Part shown: positions 26,995 to 38,583 of the stretch, in pieces
How the letters are laid out: each line of letters opens with the position of its first letter
Numbering within the stretch: the first letter of the stretch is position 1
NCBI RefSeq assembly: GCF_014897315.1
Contig: NZ_JABUYL010000011.1
Span: forward strand, 82,304 to 146,303
Direction: 5' to 3'
DNA from: Proteus sp. FME41
GTDB lineage: Bacteria > Pseudomonadota > Gammaproteobacteria > Enterobacterales > Enterobacteriaceae
DNA: 64,000 nt
The notes under the pieces: model-generated
Told to the model about the DNA's origin: nothing
Seen by the model: the letters and a program-made list of their open reading frames with translations, nothing else
Databases searched by the model: none
Made by a program: the position numbers and the translations under genes

Positions 26995-27897
26995 ATGCTT
27001 TGGATAGTCCGCTAATGTTCTTTTCATTACATCAATGAAATAAGAGACAAGTTGAGAAGATGGGCGATGAGAAGGGCTTATTAAACTGATGGTAAAAGGA
27101 ATGGTAAAGCTTAAAGGGCGCAGACAAAGCGATTTATCTAGATAATCGAGTGCTGTTATAGGATTAACAATCGAAATACCGATATTTTCGCGGACCATGG
27201 CACAAATAGAGGCGGCACTTTGTGTTTCCATCACTAATTGTCGTGAAATTCCTTCTTGAATAAAAACGGTATCAATAAGTTGTCGATAAGTATCATTTAC
27301 TGACAAGCTGATAAAGCGCTCATTTTTAAAATCAGATGGGTGTAATAACGATTTTTGACACAATGGATGAGATTTAGGCAATATGGCAACTTCATTGAGT
27401 GTTAATAGTGTTTCTTGTCGAGTTCCAGCGGGTGTTTGAGTGTGTTCGGTTAATCCCAAGTCATAATGTTGAGCTGATAACCATTCTTCTAATAAAGGGG
27501 ATTCTTGAGGAACAATGGTTAAATTAACATCGGGGTATTGATCAATAAATTGCCGACAAATTGAAGGCAGCAATGATTGAGCAAAGGCAGGTAAACAAGT
27601 GATATTTAACTCAGCTTGTCGAAAATGACGAATACTCTCAGCAACATTAATTATTCGTTCTAGACCATAATAAGAGCGCTGTACCTCTTCAAAAAAACGT
27701 AATCCCTCAGTGGTTGGCTGAAGACGACCTTTTATCCTATCAAATAATTTAAATGATAATAGATGCTCAAGGCGAGATAACTCTCGACTGACAGTAGGCT
27801 GTGAGGTTTTTAATAATTCAGCTGCTTCAGTGAGGTTTTGTGTCGTCATCACAGCATGAAAAATTTCAATATGCCGCCAATTAAAAGGAGCTTTCAT
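26971..27897 (-). CDS. lysR: LysR-type activator of lysA
   Basis: This 308-residue regulator has the N-terminal HTH region (LTEAAELLKTSQPTVSRELSRLE) close to E. coli LysR. It is divergent from lysA with 112 bases between, the conserved lysR-lysA layout in which LysR activates diaminopimelate decarboxylase when diaminopimelate is present. The match and context make the assignment strong. The 3' overlap with the neighbouring LysR is unusual. Confidence 0.92.
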   Translation of the reverse strand: MKAPFNWRHIEIFHAVMTTQNLTEAAELLKTSQPTVSRELSRLEHLLSFKLFDRIKGRLQPTTEGLRFFEEVQRSYYGLERIINVAESIRHFRQAELNITCLPAFAQSLLPSICRQFIDQYPDVNLTIVPQESPLLEEWLSAQHYDLGLTEHTQTPAGTRQETLLTLNEVAILPKSHPLCQKSLLHPSDFKNERFISLSVNDTYRQLIDTVFIQEGISRQLVMETQSAASICAMVRENIGISIVNPITALDYLDKSLCLRPLSFTIPFTISLISPSHRPSSQLVSYFIDVMKRTLADYPKHLTLAFSR

Positions 27898-28009
27898 TTA
27901 TTATTCCCATATCAAAAGTGAATAGAGTGTAGCGTATTTGATATTTTTATTCCCCATCAAGTTAATCAATAATCATTTTATTCACCAGCGACTTTTATGA
28001 GTAAATATC

Positions 28010-29251
28010 ATGACAACATTAATCACTATGGCTCAATACCAACTCGCACAAACTTATGGAACGCCATTATGGATTTATCAAGGCGATACAATTTCTGAAC
28101 GTATTGCACAATTAAAATCGTTTGATGTGGTTCGTTTTGCTCAAAAGGCGTGCTCAAATATTCATATTTTACGTTTAATGAAAGCACAAGGCGTAAAAGT
28201 TGACTCGGTTTCATTAGGGGAAATAGAGCGTGCTTTAGTTGCTGGCTATCAAGCGGGTAGAGAAAGAAGTGAGATTGTTTTTACGGCTGATTTATTGGAT
28301 GAAAGCACCCTTAGGCGTGTTGTAGAGTTAGATATCCCTGTTAATGCAGGCTCTATTGATATGCTTCGTCAATTAGGTGAGTGTAATCAAGGTCATGCTG
28401 TCTGGATTAGAGTTAACCCTGGATTTGGTCATGGACATAGCCAAAAAACCAATACGGGGGGGGAAAACAGTAAACATGGCATTTGGTATAAGGATGTGCC
28501 TGAAGCATTAGCCATTATCCGCCAATACAATTTAAGTTTAATTGGTTTTCATATGCATATTGGTTCTGGTGTTGATTATCAGCACCTTGCAAGTGTCTGT
28601 GATGCCATGGTAGAGCAAGTGTTAACTTCCCAAGTCGATATTAAAGCTATTTCTGCGGGGGGAGGATTATCCACACCCTATCAAGAAGGTGATGCAGTCG
28701 TAGATTTAAATCACTATTTTTCTTTGTGGGATAACGCGCGTCAGCGTATTGCACAACATTTAGGCCATGACATTGAACTCGAAATAGAACCAGGTCGTTT
28801 CTTAATGGCTGAATCAGGTGTATTAATTTCACAAGTGAGAGCTGTCAAATCAATGGGGGATCGTCATTATGTGCTGGTGGATGCGGGCTTCAGTGATTTA
28901 ATGCGTCCTGCAATGTATGGCAGTTATCATCAAATATCATTGTTAAATAGTGATGGGAAAGTAAAGCCGCTTACTGAGCAACAAGAAACTATTGTTGCAG
29001 GCCCACTTTGTGAATCAGGTGATGTTTTTACTCAACAGGAGGGCGGGATGGTTGCACCGCGCTTGTTACCTAAGGCTCAAGTGGGTGATTATATCGTTAT
29101 TCATGATACAGGGGCTTATGGCGCTTCAATGTCATCTAATTATAATAGCCGTCCTCTTATTCCTGAAGTATTGATGACAAAAGGGACTCCTCAATTAATT
29201 CGGCGCCGTCAAACAATAGAAGAATTATTAGCGTTGGAGTTAAATTTCTAG
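28010..29251 (+). CDS. lysA: Diaminopimelate decarboxylase
   Basis: This 413-residue fold III PLP enzyme makes L-lysine from meso-diaminopimelate. The PLP lysine is K46 in RFAQKACSN. HMHIGSGVDY, the glycine-rich ISAGGGLSTPYQ and the catalytic CESGDVF near residue 335 are all present. Nearly every block matches E. coli LysA. It is divergent from its activator lysR and ends before the bidirectional terminator shared with fadE. Confidence 0.97.
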   Translation: MTTLITMAQYQLAQTYGTPLWIYQGDTISERIAQLKSFDVVRFAQKACSNIHILRLMKAQGVKVDSVSLGEIERALVAGYQAGRERSEIVFTADLLDESTLRRVVELDIPVNAGSIDMLRQLGECNQGHAVWIRVNPGFGHGHSQKTNTGGENSKHGIWYKDVPEALAIIRQYNLSLIGFHMHIGSGVDYQHLASVCDAMVEQVLTSQVDIKAISAGGGLSTPYQEGDAVVDLNHYFSLWDNARQRIAQHLGHDIELEIEPGRFLMAESGVLISQVRAVKSMGDRHYVLVDAGFSDLMRPAMYGSYHQISLLNSDGKVKPLTEQQETIVAGPLCESGDVFTQQEGGMVAPRLLPKAQVGDYIVIHDTGAYGASMSSNYNSRPLIPEVLMTKGTPQLIRRRQTIEELLALELNF

Positions 29252-29287
29252 TAAGTCCTTTTTATTAGATATGTTTTTATTGAAATA

Positions 29288-29324
29288 AAAACACCTCATG
29301 ACTTGTTTAGTGATGAGGTGTTTT
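29288..29324. terminator. Bidirectional terminator between lysA and fadE
   Basis: AAAACACCTCAT (29288-29299) pairs with ATGAGGTGTTTT (29313-29324), a 12-bp stem with T-rich sequence on the plus side and A-rich sequence before it. Confidence 0.85.
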
Positions 29325-29362
29325 GTTTTATTGGGTGTGTGATTTACCCTTATATAAATTGA

Positions 29363-31810
29363 CTAGGCTGCTTTATCTGTTTTGGCATCACTCGTTTTAG
29401 GCTTTTTTACGGGCACCGCCAGTGCATCAAAATCAAATTCATCAACATTGATACTCCGTAAACGACTTTGTTCAGCTTTACGTAAGATATCGGCTTCTTC
29501 TTGCGTTACTCGTTTGTCCGCTAATGCTTTGTCGGCTAATTTATCTAATTGAGTAAAGCTAAATTTTTTCTCATAGAGGCGACAAATACGGTCAAAAATA
29601 GGCTCTGCGGCCAGAATATCAAGTAGTGCCTCTTCCATTAAGCCATGTGGATTGTGCTCACTCGGTGTTAAGAACTGGCCCCTACCAATACGATCACGTG
29701 TCTCAGAGGGTTGCTGAATAATTTGAGCCACTTTACTGTCTAATTTATCGGATGGTAATTTTTGCGCTTTACCAAGCGGAAAAATAATAGCGCGCATAGT
29801 GCCTGCGATCATCCGACTTGGGAAATTACGCAGTAGTTCATCAATCGCATTTTCAGCTTGGTATAAGCACTCTTTTACACTCCAATGTACTAATGGTAAA
29901 TCAGCAGTATGGCGACCATCATCTTCATAACGCTTAAGCGCAGCAGAGGCGAGGAAGATGTGACTTAAAATATCACCTAAGCGAGCTGAGATACGTTCAC
30001 GACGTTTTAAACTTCCCCCCAACACCCCCATAGAAACATCAGACAATAGTGCCATATTGGCACTCAAGCGGTTAATTTGTTGATAATAACGGCGAGTTTC
30101 ATCATTGGTTGGTGAAGTACTTAATCGACCATTGGTGATACCTAACCATAGACTACGTAAAGTATTACTTGCTACATGACCAATATGGCCAAATAAAGCA
30201 CGGTCAAAATCATGTAGGTTATTGTCTCGTGCGGCTGCAATTTCATCTAATACATAAGGATGGCAACGGATAGCACCTTGGCCATAAATGATCATACTAC
30301 GTGTTAAAATGTTGGCACCTTCAACAGTGATTGCAATTGGAGAACCTTGATAAGAACGTGCAACAAAGTTTGAAGGCCCAAGGCTAATCCCTTTCCCTCC
30401 AACAATATCCATTGCATCAATAACGCCACGCTGTGCTCTGTGAGTGCAATGATATTTTACGATAGCGGATAATACGGCAGGTTTTTCTCCTAGCATAATA
30501 CCCGTAGTAATTAAGGTTGCCGCAGAATCTAAAAGATAGGCATTACCAGCCAGACGTGCCAATGGCTCTTCAATCCCTTCCATTTTACCAATTGGAATTT
30601 TGAACTGACGACGGATGCGAGAATACGCCCCAGTTGCCATTGCCACGCTTTTTAATCCACCGGTAGAGTTTGAAGGTAGAGTAATGCCTCGACCAACAGA
30701 GAGACATTCCACCAGCATTCTCCAACCCTGACCTGCCATTTTTGGTCCGCCAATGATGTAATCGATAGGAACAAAAACATCTTTACCACGAGTCGGTCCA
30801 TTCATAAATGGCACGTTCAGTGGGAAATGACGATGACCGATTTCAACACCTTTGACATCAGTTGGAATTAACGCACAGGTAATGCCCGGGTTTTCGTCAT
30901 CGCTTAATAGATGGTCAGGATCACGTAATTTAAACGCCAATCCTAATACAGTTGCGATAGGTGCAAGTGTGATATAGCGTTTATTCCATGTTAAACGAAG
31001 GCCTAATACCTGTTCTCCTTGCCATTCTCCCATACATACCACACCACTGTCAGGAATAGCACCAGCATCAGAGCCAGCTTCAGGACTGGTTAGGGCAAAA
31101 CAAGGAATTTCATCACCTTTGGCTAAACCGGGTAAATAGCGTTTCTTCTGCTCATCAGTACCGTAGTGTTGCAGTAATTCACCTGGGCCTAAAGAGTTAG
31201 GTACACCAACCGTAATCGCCAGAATACCTGATACACCAGCCAATTTTTGTAGTACTCGAGATTGAGCATAAGCAGAAAATTCTAACCCGCCATACTCTTT
31301 TTTAATGATCATCGCAAAAAAACGATTTTCTTTAAGGTATTGCCAAATCTCAGGAGGTAAATCAGCTAATTCATGAGTAATTTCAAAGTCATTTGTCATG
31401 CGACAAACTTCTTCTACAGGGCCATCAAGGAAAGCTTGTTCTTCTGCAGTCAACTGTGGTTTAGGGTAATTATGCAGTTGTTTCCAATCAGGGGCTCCGC
31501 GGAAGAGTTCACCTTCCCACCATGTTGTACCTGCATCAATCGCCTCTTGCTCTGTTTTTGACATTGAAGGCATGACTTTTTGAAATGCTTTAAGTGCAGG
31601 TGTCGAGATGTAGGCTTTACGAATAGAAGGTAGTGTGAAAGGTAATAAAACGAGTGCAACGGGAAGGAGTAGCCAGTAACTCCAAATATTGGCAACACCC
31701 ATGACTAAAGTATAAGCAATAAGTGCGAGACTACTTACCGCAATACTGAACTTGCGATAACTAAGCACGCCAATAAGAATAATAAAAAGTACGATACTGA
31801 GTAGTGTCAT
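29363..31810 (-). CDS. fadE: Acyl-CoA dehydrogenase
   Basis: This 815-residue membrane-anchored flavoprotein does the first step of fatty acid beta-oxidation. Two hydrophobic segments occur in the first 65 residues. The FAD/acyl-CoA dehydrogenase core has [15 protein letters not shown], and further on [12 protein letters not shown] and the long C-terminal extension typical of FadE (DUF1974). Length matches E. coli FadE (814). A FadR-like operator overlaps its promoter region, so repression without fatty acids is expected. Confidence 0.96.
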   Translation of the reverse strand: MTLLSIVLFIILIGVLSYRKFSIAVSSLALIAYTLVMGVANIWSYWLLLPVALVLLPFTLPSIRKAYISTPALKAFQKVMPSMSKTEQEAIDAGTTWWEGELFRGAPDWKQLHNYPKPQLTAEEQAFLDGPVEEVCRMTNDFEITHELADLPPEIWQYLKENRFFAMIIKKEYGGLEFSAYAQSRVLQKLAGVSGILAITVGVPNSLGPGELLQHYGTDEQKKRYLPGLAKGDEIPCFALTSPEAGSDAGAIPDSGVVCMGEWQGEQVLGLRLTWNKRYITLAPIATVLGLAFKLRDPDHLLSDDENPGITCALIPTDVKGVEIGHRHFPLNVPFMNGPTRGKDVFVPIDYIIGGPKMAGQGWRMLVECLSVGRGITLPSNSTGGLKSVAMATGAYSRIRRQFKIPIGKMEGIEEPLARLAGNAYLLDSAATLITTGIMLGEKPAVLSAIVKYHCTHRAQRGVIDAMDIVGGKGISLGPSNFVARSYQGSPIAITVEGANILTRSMIIYGQGAIRCHPYVLDEIAAARDNNLHDFDRALFGHIGHVASNTLRSLWLGITNGRLSTSPTNDETRRYYQQINRLSANMALLSDVSMGVLGGSLKRRERISARLGDILSHIFLASAALKRYEDDGRHTADLPLVHWSVKECLYQAENAIDELLRNFPSRMIAGTMRAIIFPLGKAQKLPSDKLDSKVAQIIQQPSETRDRIGRGQFLTPSEHNPHGLMEEALLDILAAEPIFDRICRLYEKKFSFTQLDKLADKALADKRVTQEEADILRKAEQSRLRSINVDEFDFDALAVPVKKPKTSDAKTDKAA

Positions 31811-31837
31811 AATAAACTCCTGTATTTAGCAAGAGAT

Positions 31838-31854
31838 CAGAGGTCAGACCTGTT
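31838..31854 (-). promoter_or_regulatory. Candidate FadR operator
   Basis: The core GGTCAGACC (31842-31850) inside CAGAGGTCAGACCTGTT matches the FadR consensus (…GGTCNGACC…) closely. It lies 28-44 bases upstream of the fadE start, as expected for a repressor site in fatty acid degradation. Confidence 0.75.
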
Positions 31855-32048
31855 GTTTGTTATTTAGATCTAATCTAGTCACCAATTTTTATCAATATGT
31901 TTACATCCTAATTACAATATAGCTCACAATTTATTCGTAAATGAGAGAAGTTAGCATTTGTCGACAAAGGGTATCTTCTTTCATGTCATCTAATCCGTTA
32001 CACTGAGAAACAGAAAATTTCGATTACCCTTTCTGGAGTAAAAATCCT

Positions 32049-32627
32049 ATGTACCAAGATCTTATCCGTGGTGAATTAACAGAAGCAGCCGATACTCTTT
32101 CTCGTTTTCTTCAAGATGATGCAAATATTGACGCTATCCAAAAAGCGGCGGTGTTATTAGCTGATTCTTTTAAGGCTGGAGGCAAAGTATTATCTTGCGG
32201 TAATGGCGGTTCTCACTGCGATGCGATGCATTTCGCAGAAGAGTTAACCGGACGCTATCGTGAAAATCGTCCAGGTTATCCTGCTATTGCTATTTCAGAT
32301 GTAAGCCATATCTCATGTGTGAGTAATGATTTTGGTTATGAATATATCTTCTCTCGTTATGTCGAAGCTGTAGGTAAAGAAGGTGACGTTTTACTGGGAA
32401 TCTCAACCTCTGGCAATTCAGGCAATATTATTAAAGCGATTAGTGCTGCACGTGAAAAGGGCATGAAAGTTATTACGCTAACGGGTAAAGACGGTGGGAA
32501 AATGGACGGTACTGCGGATATTGAAATTCGTGTGCCTCATTTTGGTTATGCTGATCGTATTCAAGAAATCCATATCAAAGTTATCCATATTCTGATCCAA
32601 TTAATTGAAAAAGAAATGGAAAAATAA
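32049..32627 (+). CDS. gmhA: Phosphoheptose isomerase
   Basis: This 192-residue enzyme converts sedoheptulose 7-phosphate to D-glycero-D-manno-heptose 7-phosphate, the first step of lipopolysaccharide inner-core heptose. The SIS domain motifs [18 protein letters not shown] and [15 protein letters not shown] bind the substrate. Length equals E. coli GmhA. It begins the rightward pair with yafJ. Confidence 0.97.
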   Translation: MYQDLIRGELTEAADTLSRFLQDDANIDAIQKAAVLLADSFKAGGKVLSCGNGGSHCDAMHFAEELTGRYRENRPGYPAIAISDVSHISCVSNDFGYEYIFSRYVEAVGKEGDVLLGISTSGNSGNIIKAISAAREKGMKVITLTGKDGGKMDGTADIEIRVPHFGYADRIQEIHIKVIHILIQLIEKEMEK

Positions 32628-32677
32628 GTTGATATTGCTATAAGTCAGCAATAAATATCGACGAAAAGGAGTGAGCG

Positions 32678-33445
32678 ATGTGTGAATTGTTAGGCATGAG
32701 TGCAAATGTACCAACAGATATTACTTTCAGTCTAAGTGGATTAATTCCGAGAGGGGGCAAAACAGGGCCTCATAAAGATGGTTGGGGAATTACTTTCTAT
32801 GAAGGATTGGGGTGCCGTACATTTAAAGATCCTCAAGCTAGTGCAATATCACCAGTCGCTCGCTTTGTTCAAGAGTACCCGATTAAATCAGAGGCGGTAA
32901 TTGCGCATATTCGCCAAGCAAATAGAGGTAATGTCTCCTTAGAGAATACCCATCCGTTTACTCGCGAGTTATGGGGTAAAAACTGGACTTATGCCCATAA
33001 TGGGCAACTTAAAGGGTATCAATCGCTGGAAACCGGACGTTTTAGATCTATAGGGCAGACTGATAGTGAAAAAGCTTTTTGCTGGATCTTAAATCAGCTC
33101 GAAAATCGCTATAAACGAACACCGGCTAATTGGCAGGCAGTTTTTCGTTTTATTGCCGTTTTGTCTGATCAATTAAGGCAAAAAGGGGTTTTTAACATGC
33201 TGTTGTCCGATGGTCGATTTGTTATGGCATATTGTTCAACCAATTTGCATTGGATAACACGCAAAGCACCTTTTGGGAAAGCGAAGTTACTTGATCATGA
33301 TGTTGAGATTGATTTTCAGCAACATACACAGTCAGATGATGTGGTTTCTGTTATATCAACACTTCCTTTGACGGGAAATGAGTCTTGGCAACGTATTCCT
33401 GCTGGTGAATTTGTGTTATTTGATCGAGGTATGCGAATTCTGTAA
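32678..33445 (+). CDS. yafJ: Class II glutamine amidotransferase, YafJ type
   Basis: This 255-residue Ntn-hydrolase begins MCELLGMSAN, with Cys2 as the expected nucleophile after removal of Met1. The motifs PHKDGWGI, HIRQANRGN and YAHNGQL complete the glutaminase site. No synthase domain follows, so its acceptor substrate is unknown. Its 3' end overlaps the convergent yafK gene by 30 bases. Confidence 0.94.
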   Translation: MCELLGMSANVPTDITFSLSGLIPRGGKTGPHKDGWGITFYEGLGCRTFKDPQASAISPVARFVQEYPIKSEAVIAHIRQANRGNVSLENTHPFTRELWGKNWTYAHNGQLKGYQSLETGRFRSIGQTDSEKAFCWILNQLENRYKRTPANWQAVFRFIAVLSDQLRQKGVFNMLLSDGRFVMAYCSTNLHWITRKAPFGKAKLLDHDVEIDFQQHTQSDDVVSVISTLPLTGNESWQRIPAGEFVLFDRGMRIL

Positions 33446-34177
33446 CCATTTGTTTTCACTCTTTTGTGATAAATTAAGGGTGGCTTGATTAGGCGTAATT
33501 GAGTTGTTGTTGACAAGATAGTGTCCATCTTTAACGATAACAGAAGGGATCTGTTTACGTTCTTCAACATATTGGTAAGCAGGGGCTAGTTGTTGCCAAA
33601 AATCCATATTGGTTGAATACTGATGCTTCTTCATATTTTCGGCAGTCATTTTAAACGGGAAAATATGAATATTGATCTTAGACTGACCACCTTTTAGCGC
33701 CATTTCAGCATATTGATAAATTTCATCCATCACCGAATCTGTCATTGCGTAGCAGCCAACAGATTTACACGCCCCGTGGATCATCAAAAAGTCGCCAGTA
33801 TATCCTTTTGATTTATCGTATTGGTTAGGAAATCCTAGGTTAATAGCTCGGTAAAATCGACTATTCGGGTTTAATTGTGAGAAATTAACCTGATAAAAGC
33901 CCTCTGGGCTTTTTAAATCGCCTTGAGATTTTTTAGGGCCTAACCCACCAGAATAGCTACAAATAGGGTAAGTACGTACTTTTTCTAATTGCCCATCTAA
34001 TTTTTCTGTATAAAGTTCAAGTAGGCTTTCTTCTTTGAAAATTTGGATATAGATAGGCTTGCCTGTGTTTTTTTCAACAGGTTCCATTAGAAATTTTGAA
34101 CTGTTCTCAGCGTTAACTAATAAAGAAGTTAACATTAATGTTAAAAAACTGATTAGTTGTTTTGCGTGACTGGTCAT
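33416..34177 (-). CDS. yafK: YafK-type L,D-transpeptidase-fold protein (DpaA/LdtF)
   Basis: This 253-residue exported protein has a signal sequence ending LVNA and a YkuD domain. The catalytic motif HGACKSVGCYAM contains the histidine and active cysteine. In E. coli the homologue releases Braun lipoprotein from peptidoglycan, tuning outer-membrane tethering. Here the gene is in the opposite orientation to yafJ, unlike E. coli, and their ends overlap by 30 bases. Confidence 0.9.
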   Translation of the reverse strand: MTSHAKQLISFLTLMLTSLLVNAENSSKFLMEPVEKNTGKPIYIQIFKEESLLELYTEKLDGQLEKVRTYPICSYSGGLGPKKSQGDLKSPEGFYQVNFSQLNPNSRFYRAINLGFPNQYDKSKGYTGDFLMIHGACKSVGCYAMTDSVMDEIYQYAEMALKGGQSKINIHIFPFKMTAENMKKHQYSTNMDFWQQLAPAYQYVEERKQIPSVIVKDGHYLVNNNSITPNQATLNLSQKSENKWLQNSHTSIK

Positions 34178-34592
34178 GGTTTTATCAGAAAAATAGCTTA
34201 AAATTTGTTGATAAAGTAGATCGTAGATTGCGATGAAGCAATAAATTTGTAAATTAAAATCTACTAGAGTTTCTTTTCTTTTACAAAATATTCTGTATGA
34301 ATTTTAATCGCTCGTCGAGAAAGATGATATTTTAATTCGGTTTATACGAGTTGTTAACGTTTCAGTCAAAATAATATTCTTATTTGCTTGAGCTAAATCA
34401 CTCGAATTGTCAGACAGGTTTAGACTGAGATGATAAAATTCAGGTCGGCAGAATAAGAGAAAATAGTAACAATTATCGGAGATAAATAACTTAAGGCTTA
34501 AAAAGACCTTAAGGTGTTTTTATTACAGAGTCGCTACATTTTCGGGGTGAATTTGTAGCTTAGGGTTTAACTGATAAACTTGTGCAAATCTT
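34178..34592. other. Regulatory gap upstream of nqrA with palindromic hairpin
   Basis: This 415-base stretch contains promoters for yafK and the nqr operon. A hairpin CTTAAGG (34490-34496) / CCTTAAG (34507-34513), followed by GTGTTTTTATT, is terminator-like and lies 80 bases upstream of nqrA, which is a position for attenuation. I saw no gene. Confidence 0.5.
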
Positions 34593-35933
34593 ATGATTAA
34601 AATTAAAAAAGGACTCGACCTCCCAATTGCAGGAGCGCCTGCCCAAGTGATAGAAGACGGACCCACTATTCGACGCGTAGCATTGCTAGGCGAAGAATAT
34701 GTTGGTATGCGTCCTTCTATGGTGGTTTCGGAAGGTGAGCATGTAAAGAAAGGGCAAATTCTTTTTGAAGATAAAAAGAATGCCGGTGTCGTTTTCACGA
34801 GCCCAGCTTGTGGTAAAGTTGTTGAAATTAACCGCGGCGAACGCCGTGTGTTCCAATCTATCGTTATCGAAATTGATGGCGACGAAGAGATCACTTTTAA
34901 CCGTTATGATAGCGCTACGCTGTCAGAATTAACCCGAGAACAGGTTGAAAACAACCTTGTTAATTCGGGAATGTGGACTGCGTTAAGAACGCGTCCTTAT
35001 AGTCGTACTCCGCACTTAGGCACTACACCAGTTGCAATTTTTGTCTCTGCAATGGATACCAATCCGCTGGCTGCAGACCCTATGGTTATCATTGAGCAAA
35101 ATGAGAAGGCATTTAATGATGGCCTGATTGTTTTAACTCGATTAACCGAGGGAAAAGTTTATGTTTGTCATGGTGAAAAATCACCCGCTAAATTAAATGA
35201 TGGACAAATTAGCTATAACCAATTTGTGGGTCCACATCCATCAGGATTGGTAGGAACTCACATTCATTTCTTAGAACCAGTCAGTGCGAAGAAAATGGTT
35301 TGGCATTTAAACTACCAAGATGTGATTGCTATTGGTTATTTGTTTACAACGGGTTCTTTATATACTGAACGTGTTGTTGCATTAGCGGGTCCACAAGTGA
35401 AAGCACCTCGTTTAGTGCGCACTCGTTTGGGCGCTGATCTTTATGAGTTAACCAAAGATCAATTAATCGATGATGAAAACCGCATTATTTCTGGCTCTGT
35501 ACTATGGGGATGGAAATCAGATGAAGCTCATCATTATTTAGGTCGTTTCCATAACCAAGTTTCTGTATTGCGTGAAGGCCGTGATAAAGAGTTATTTGGT
35601 TGGGGTATGCCGGGTAGCGATAAATTTTCTATCACTCGTACAACGATTGGTCACTTCTTAAAGAATAAACGCTTTGCTTTTACAACCACGATGAATGGCG
35701 GTGAACGTTCAATGGTACCAATTGGTAACTATGAGCGTGTTATGCCGTTAGATATTATGGCAACGCATTTATTACGTGATTTAGTTGTTGGTGATACTGA
35801 CAGTTCTCAAGCATTAGGTTGTTTGGAATTGGATGAAGAAGATTTGGGATTATGTACTTATGTTTGCCCAAGCAAATATGAGTATGGCCCAGCACTGCGC
35901 CAAGTATTGACCAAAATTGAGCAGGAAGGGTAA
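34593..35933 (+). CDS. nqrA: Na+-translocating NADH:quinone reductase subunit A
   Basis: This 446-residue peripheral subunit of Na+-NQR lies at the quinone end. It matches NqrA along its length, beginning [18 protein letters not shown], with [29 protein letters not shown] and the C-terminal [18 protein letters not shown]. The complex oxidises NADH and exports Na+. No strong Shine-Dalgarno precedes the ATG. It is first of a tight six-gene operon. Confidence 0.97.
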   Translation: MIKIKKGLDLPIAGAPAQVIEDGPTIRRVALLGEEYVGMRPSMVVSEGEHVKKGQILFEDKKNAGVVFTSPACGKVVEINRGERRVFQSIVIEIDGDEEITFNRYDSATLSELTREQVENNLVNSGMWTALRTRPYSRTPHLGTTPVAIFVSAMDTNPLAADPMVIIEQNEKAFNDGLIVLTRLTEGKVYVCHGEKSPAKLNDGQISYNQFVGPHPSGLVGTHIHFLEPVSAKKMVWHLNYQDVIAIGYLFTTGSLYTERVVALAGPQVKAPRLVRTRLGADLYELTKDQLIDDENRIISGSVLWGWKSDEAHHYLGRFHNQVSVLREGRDKELFGWGMPGSDKFSITRTTIGHFLKNKRFAFTTTMNGGERSMVPIGNYERVMPLDIMATHLLRDLVVGDTDSSQALGCLELDEEDLGLCTYVCPSKYEYGPALRQVLTKIEQEG

Positions 35934-35936
35934 CTC

Positions 35937-37175
35937 ATGGGTTTGAAAAACTTATTTGAAAAAGTAGAGCACCATTTTGAGCCCGGTGGCAAATTAGCAA
36001 AATGGTACGTACTTTATGAAGCGGTGACTACGGTATTTTATACACCAGGTACCGTAACGCATAATGGTGGGCATGTTCGTGACACCATTGACCTAAAACG
36101 TATGATGATCTTGGTTTGGCTAGCCGTTTTCCCAGCAATGTTTTGGGGAATGTATAACGTTGGTCATCAAGCTATTCCTGCACTTAATCAGTTATATAGC
36201 GGTGTTGAATTACAGCAAATTATTGCTTCAGATTGGCACTATCGCCTCGCTGAATTCCTTGGTGCGTCATTAACAGCAGATGCAGGTTGGGGAAGTAAGA
36301 TGCTACTTGGTGCAACTTACTTCTTACCTATTTATCTGGTTGTTTTTGCCGTAGGTGGATTTTGGGAAGTGCTTTTTGCTTTCATTCGCGGACATGAAAT
36401 TAATGAAGGTTTCTTTGTTACCTCTATTTTGTTTGCCTTGATTGTTCCTCCAACATTACCGCTTTGGCAAGCCGCATTAGGTATTACATTTGGTGTAGTG
36501 ATTGCGAAAGAGATTTTTGGTGGCACAGGTCGTAACTTCTTAAACCCAGCATTAGCAGGCCGTGCATTCCTATTTTTTGCTTATCCTGCTCAAATTTCAG
36601 GTGATTTAGTTTGGACTGCGGCTGACGGATTCTCGGGTGCTACGCCATTATCACAATGGTCTGTATCTGGCGAAAGTGCGTTGTTAAACACGATCACTCA
36701 GCAGCCTATCTCTTGGATGGATGCTTTCCTTGGCTATATTCCAGGTTCAATTGGTGAAGTTTCAACACTGATGATCTTAATCGGTGGTGCTGTCATTGTT
36801 TTTGCTCGTATTGCTTCATGGCGTATTGTTGCTGGGGTAATGGTCGGCATGATCGTGATGTCATATCTGTTTAACTTTATCGGTTCAGATACCAATCCTC
36901 TCTTCTCAATGCCTTGGCACTGGCACTTAGTTTTAGGTGGTTTTGCTTTCGGTATGATGTTTATGGCAACAGACCCCGTATCCGCCTCGTTTACTGATAA
37001 AGGTAAGTGGGCTTACGGTATTTTGATTGGCGTAATGGCTGTGCTTATTAGAGTCGTCAATCCGGCTTACCCAGAAGGTATGATGCTGGCAATCTTATTC
37101 GCAAACCTATTTGCACCACTGTTTGATTACGTGGTTGTTCAGGCGAATATTAAGCGGAGAAAAGCTCGTGGCTAA
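35937..37175 (+). CDS. nqrB: Na+-translocating NADH:quinone reductase subunit B
   Basis: This 412-residue membrane subunit carries covalently bound FMN on Thr236 in the SGAT motif ([11 protein letters not shown]) and riboflavin elsewhere, with about ten membrane segments. It is the main Na+ channel subunit. It starts three bases after nqrA and overlaps nqrC by eight bases. FMN is attached by the ApbE enzyme encoded downstream. Confidence 0.97.
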   Translation: MGLKNLFEKVEHHFEPGGKLAKWYVLYEAVTTVFYTPGTVTHNGGHVRDTIDLKRMMILVWLAVFPAMFWGMYNVGHQAIPALNQLYSGVELQQIIASDWHYRLAEFLGASLTADAGWGSKMLLGATYFLPIYLVVFAVGGFWEVLFAFIRGHEINEGFFVTSILFALIVPPTLPLWQAALGITFGVVIAKEIFGGTGRNFLNPALAGRAFLFFAYPAQISGDLVWTAADGFSGATPLSQWSVSGESALLNTITQQPISWMDAFLGYIPGSIGEVSTLMILIGGAVIVFARIASWRIVAGVMVGMIVMSYLFNFIGSDTNPLFSMPWHWHLVLGGFAFGMMFMATDPVSASFTDKGKWAYGILIGVMAVLIRVVNPAYPEGMMLAILFANLFAPLFDYVVVQANIKRRKARG

Positions 37176-37956
37176 AGAGAAAAACAAAGATAGCGTTGCA
37201 AGAACGTTCCTCGTTGTATTTATTCTGTGTCTTGTGTGTTCCGTTGTAGTCGCGGGAGCTGCTGTTGGGCTGAAATCTAAGCAAGAAGAGCAAAAACTTC
37301 TTGATAAGCAACGTAATATTCTTGATGTTGCTGGTCTGCTTGTTCCCAAAATGAGTGCGACAGACGTATTGAAAGTGTATGACACTCGTATCAAAGCAAA
37401 AATTGTAAACTTTCAGACAGGTGAGCTGACTGATAGCACAGGTAATTTTGACTTAAATACAGCATTACGCAGTGACGACACTTCAATTGCATTATCACCA
37501 GAAGATGACGCAGCTAAAATTCGCCGACGTGCAAATACAGCTGAAGTGTACTTTGTTCTTGATGAACAAGGTAAAACTACCGAAGTCGTGTTGCCTGTTT
37601 ATGGTTCTGGCTTATGGTCTGTTATGTATGCTTTTATTGCGGTTGATATTGATGGTGTAACGTCAAAAGGTATTACCTATTATGCTCATGGTGAGACACC
37701 TGGCTTAGGGGGAGAAGTTGATAACCCACAATGGAAAGCACAATGGAAAGGCAAGCGCCTGATTAATGAAGAAGGTGTTCCTGCTATTAAGATTGTGCGT
37801 AGTGGTGCCGCGTTTGGCAATCCTTATGGAATTGACGGCCTTTCTGGCGCAACACTGACCTCAAATGGCATTCAGCATATGTTCGATTTCTGGTTAGGTG
37901 AAAAAGGTTTCGGCCCATTCCTGAAAAAAGTTCGTGAAGGAGAAATCAATGGCTGA
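37168..37956 (+). CDS. nqrC: Na+-translocating NADH:quinone reductase subunit C
   Basis: This 262-residue subunit has one N-terminal membrane segment ([21 protein letters not shown]) and a periplasmic FMN-binding domain with the covalent FMN at Thr229 in [10 protein letters not shown] set the start at GTG 37168, just after GCGGAGA and overlapping the nqrB end by eight bases. An ATG at 37111 lies well inside nqrB and would add a 19-residue extension with no family support. Confidence 0.96.
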   Translation: MAKEKNKDSVARTFLVVFILCLVCSVVVAGAAVGLKSKQEEQKLLDKQRNILDVAGLLVPKMSATDVLKVYDTRIKAKIVNFQTGELTDSTGNFDLNTALRSDDTSIALSPEDDAAKIRRRANTAEVYFVLDEQGKTTEVVLPVYGSGLWSVMYAFIAVDIDGVTSKGITYYAHGETPGLGGEVDNPQWKAQWKGKRLINEEGVPAIKIVRSGAAFGNPYGIDGLSGATLTSNGIQHMFDFWLGEKGFGPFLKKVREGEING

Positions 37957-38578
37957 TACAAAAGAAATTAAACGCGTTTTACTTGGGCCATTGTTAGATA
38001 ACAATCCGATTGCCTTACAGGTACTTGGCGTCTGTTCTGCACTGGCTGTGACAACAAAACTTGAAACCGCGTTAGTGATGACCATAGCTGTCACACTCGT
38101 TACCGCATTCTCAAGTTTCTTTATTTCACTTATTCGTAATTTCATACCAAGTAGTGTTCGTATTATTGTTCAAATGGCGATTATTGCTTCATTAGTTATC
38201 GTTGTTGACCAAATTCTACAAGCTTATGCGTATGAAATATCTAAGCAACTTTCTGTTTTCGTTGGCCTTATTATTACTAACTGTATTGTTATGGGGCGTG
38301 CTGAAGCTTATGCAATGAAAGCACCTCCAATTGAAAGCTTTATGGACGGTATTGGTAATGGCTTAGGATATGGCGTTATCCTGATCCTTGTTGGATTTTT
38401 ACGTGAGCTTTTTGGTTCTGGTAAATTATTCGGCATAACGGTGATGGAGTCTATCCAAAACGGTGGCTGGTATCAGCCTAATGGTTTATTCCTGTTAGCA
38501 CCAAGTGCGTTCTTTATCATTGGGTTGCTAATTTGGGGATTACGTACATTAAAACCTGCACAGGTTGAAGAGGACTAA
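37949..38578 (+). CDS. nqrD: Na+-translocating NADH:quinone reductase subunit D
   Basis: This 209-residue membrane subunit of six helices holds, with NqrE, an intramembrane Fe-S centre. [14 protein letters not shown] carries the conserved cysteine. The start ATG at 37949 follows AAGGAG at 37937-37942 and overlaps the nqrC stop by eight bases. An upstream GTG at 37934 is less likely. Confidence 0.96.
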   Translation: MADTKEIKRVLLGPLLDNNPIALQVLGVCSALAVTTKLETALVMTIAVTLVTAFSSFFISLIRNFIPSSVRIIVQMAIIASLVIVVDQILQAYAYEISKQLSVFVGLIITNCIVMGRAEAYAMKAPPIESFMDGIGNGLGYGVILILVGFLRELFGSGKLFGITVMESIQNGGWYQPNGLFLLAPSAFFIIGLLIWGLRTLKPAQVEED

Positions 38579-38583
38579 TCGCC

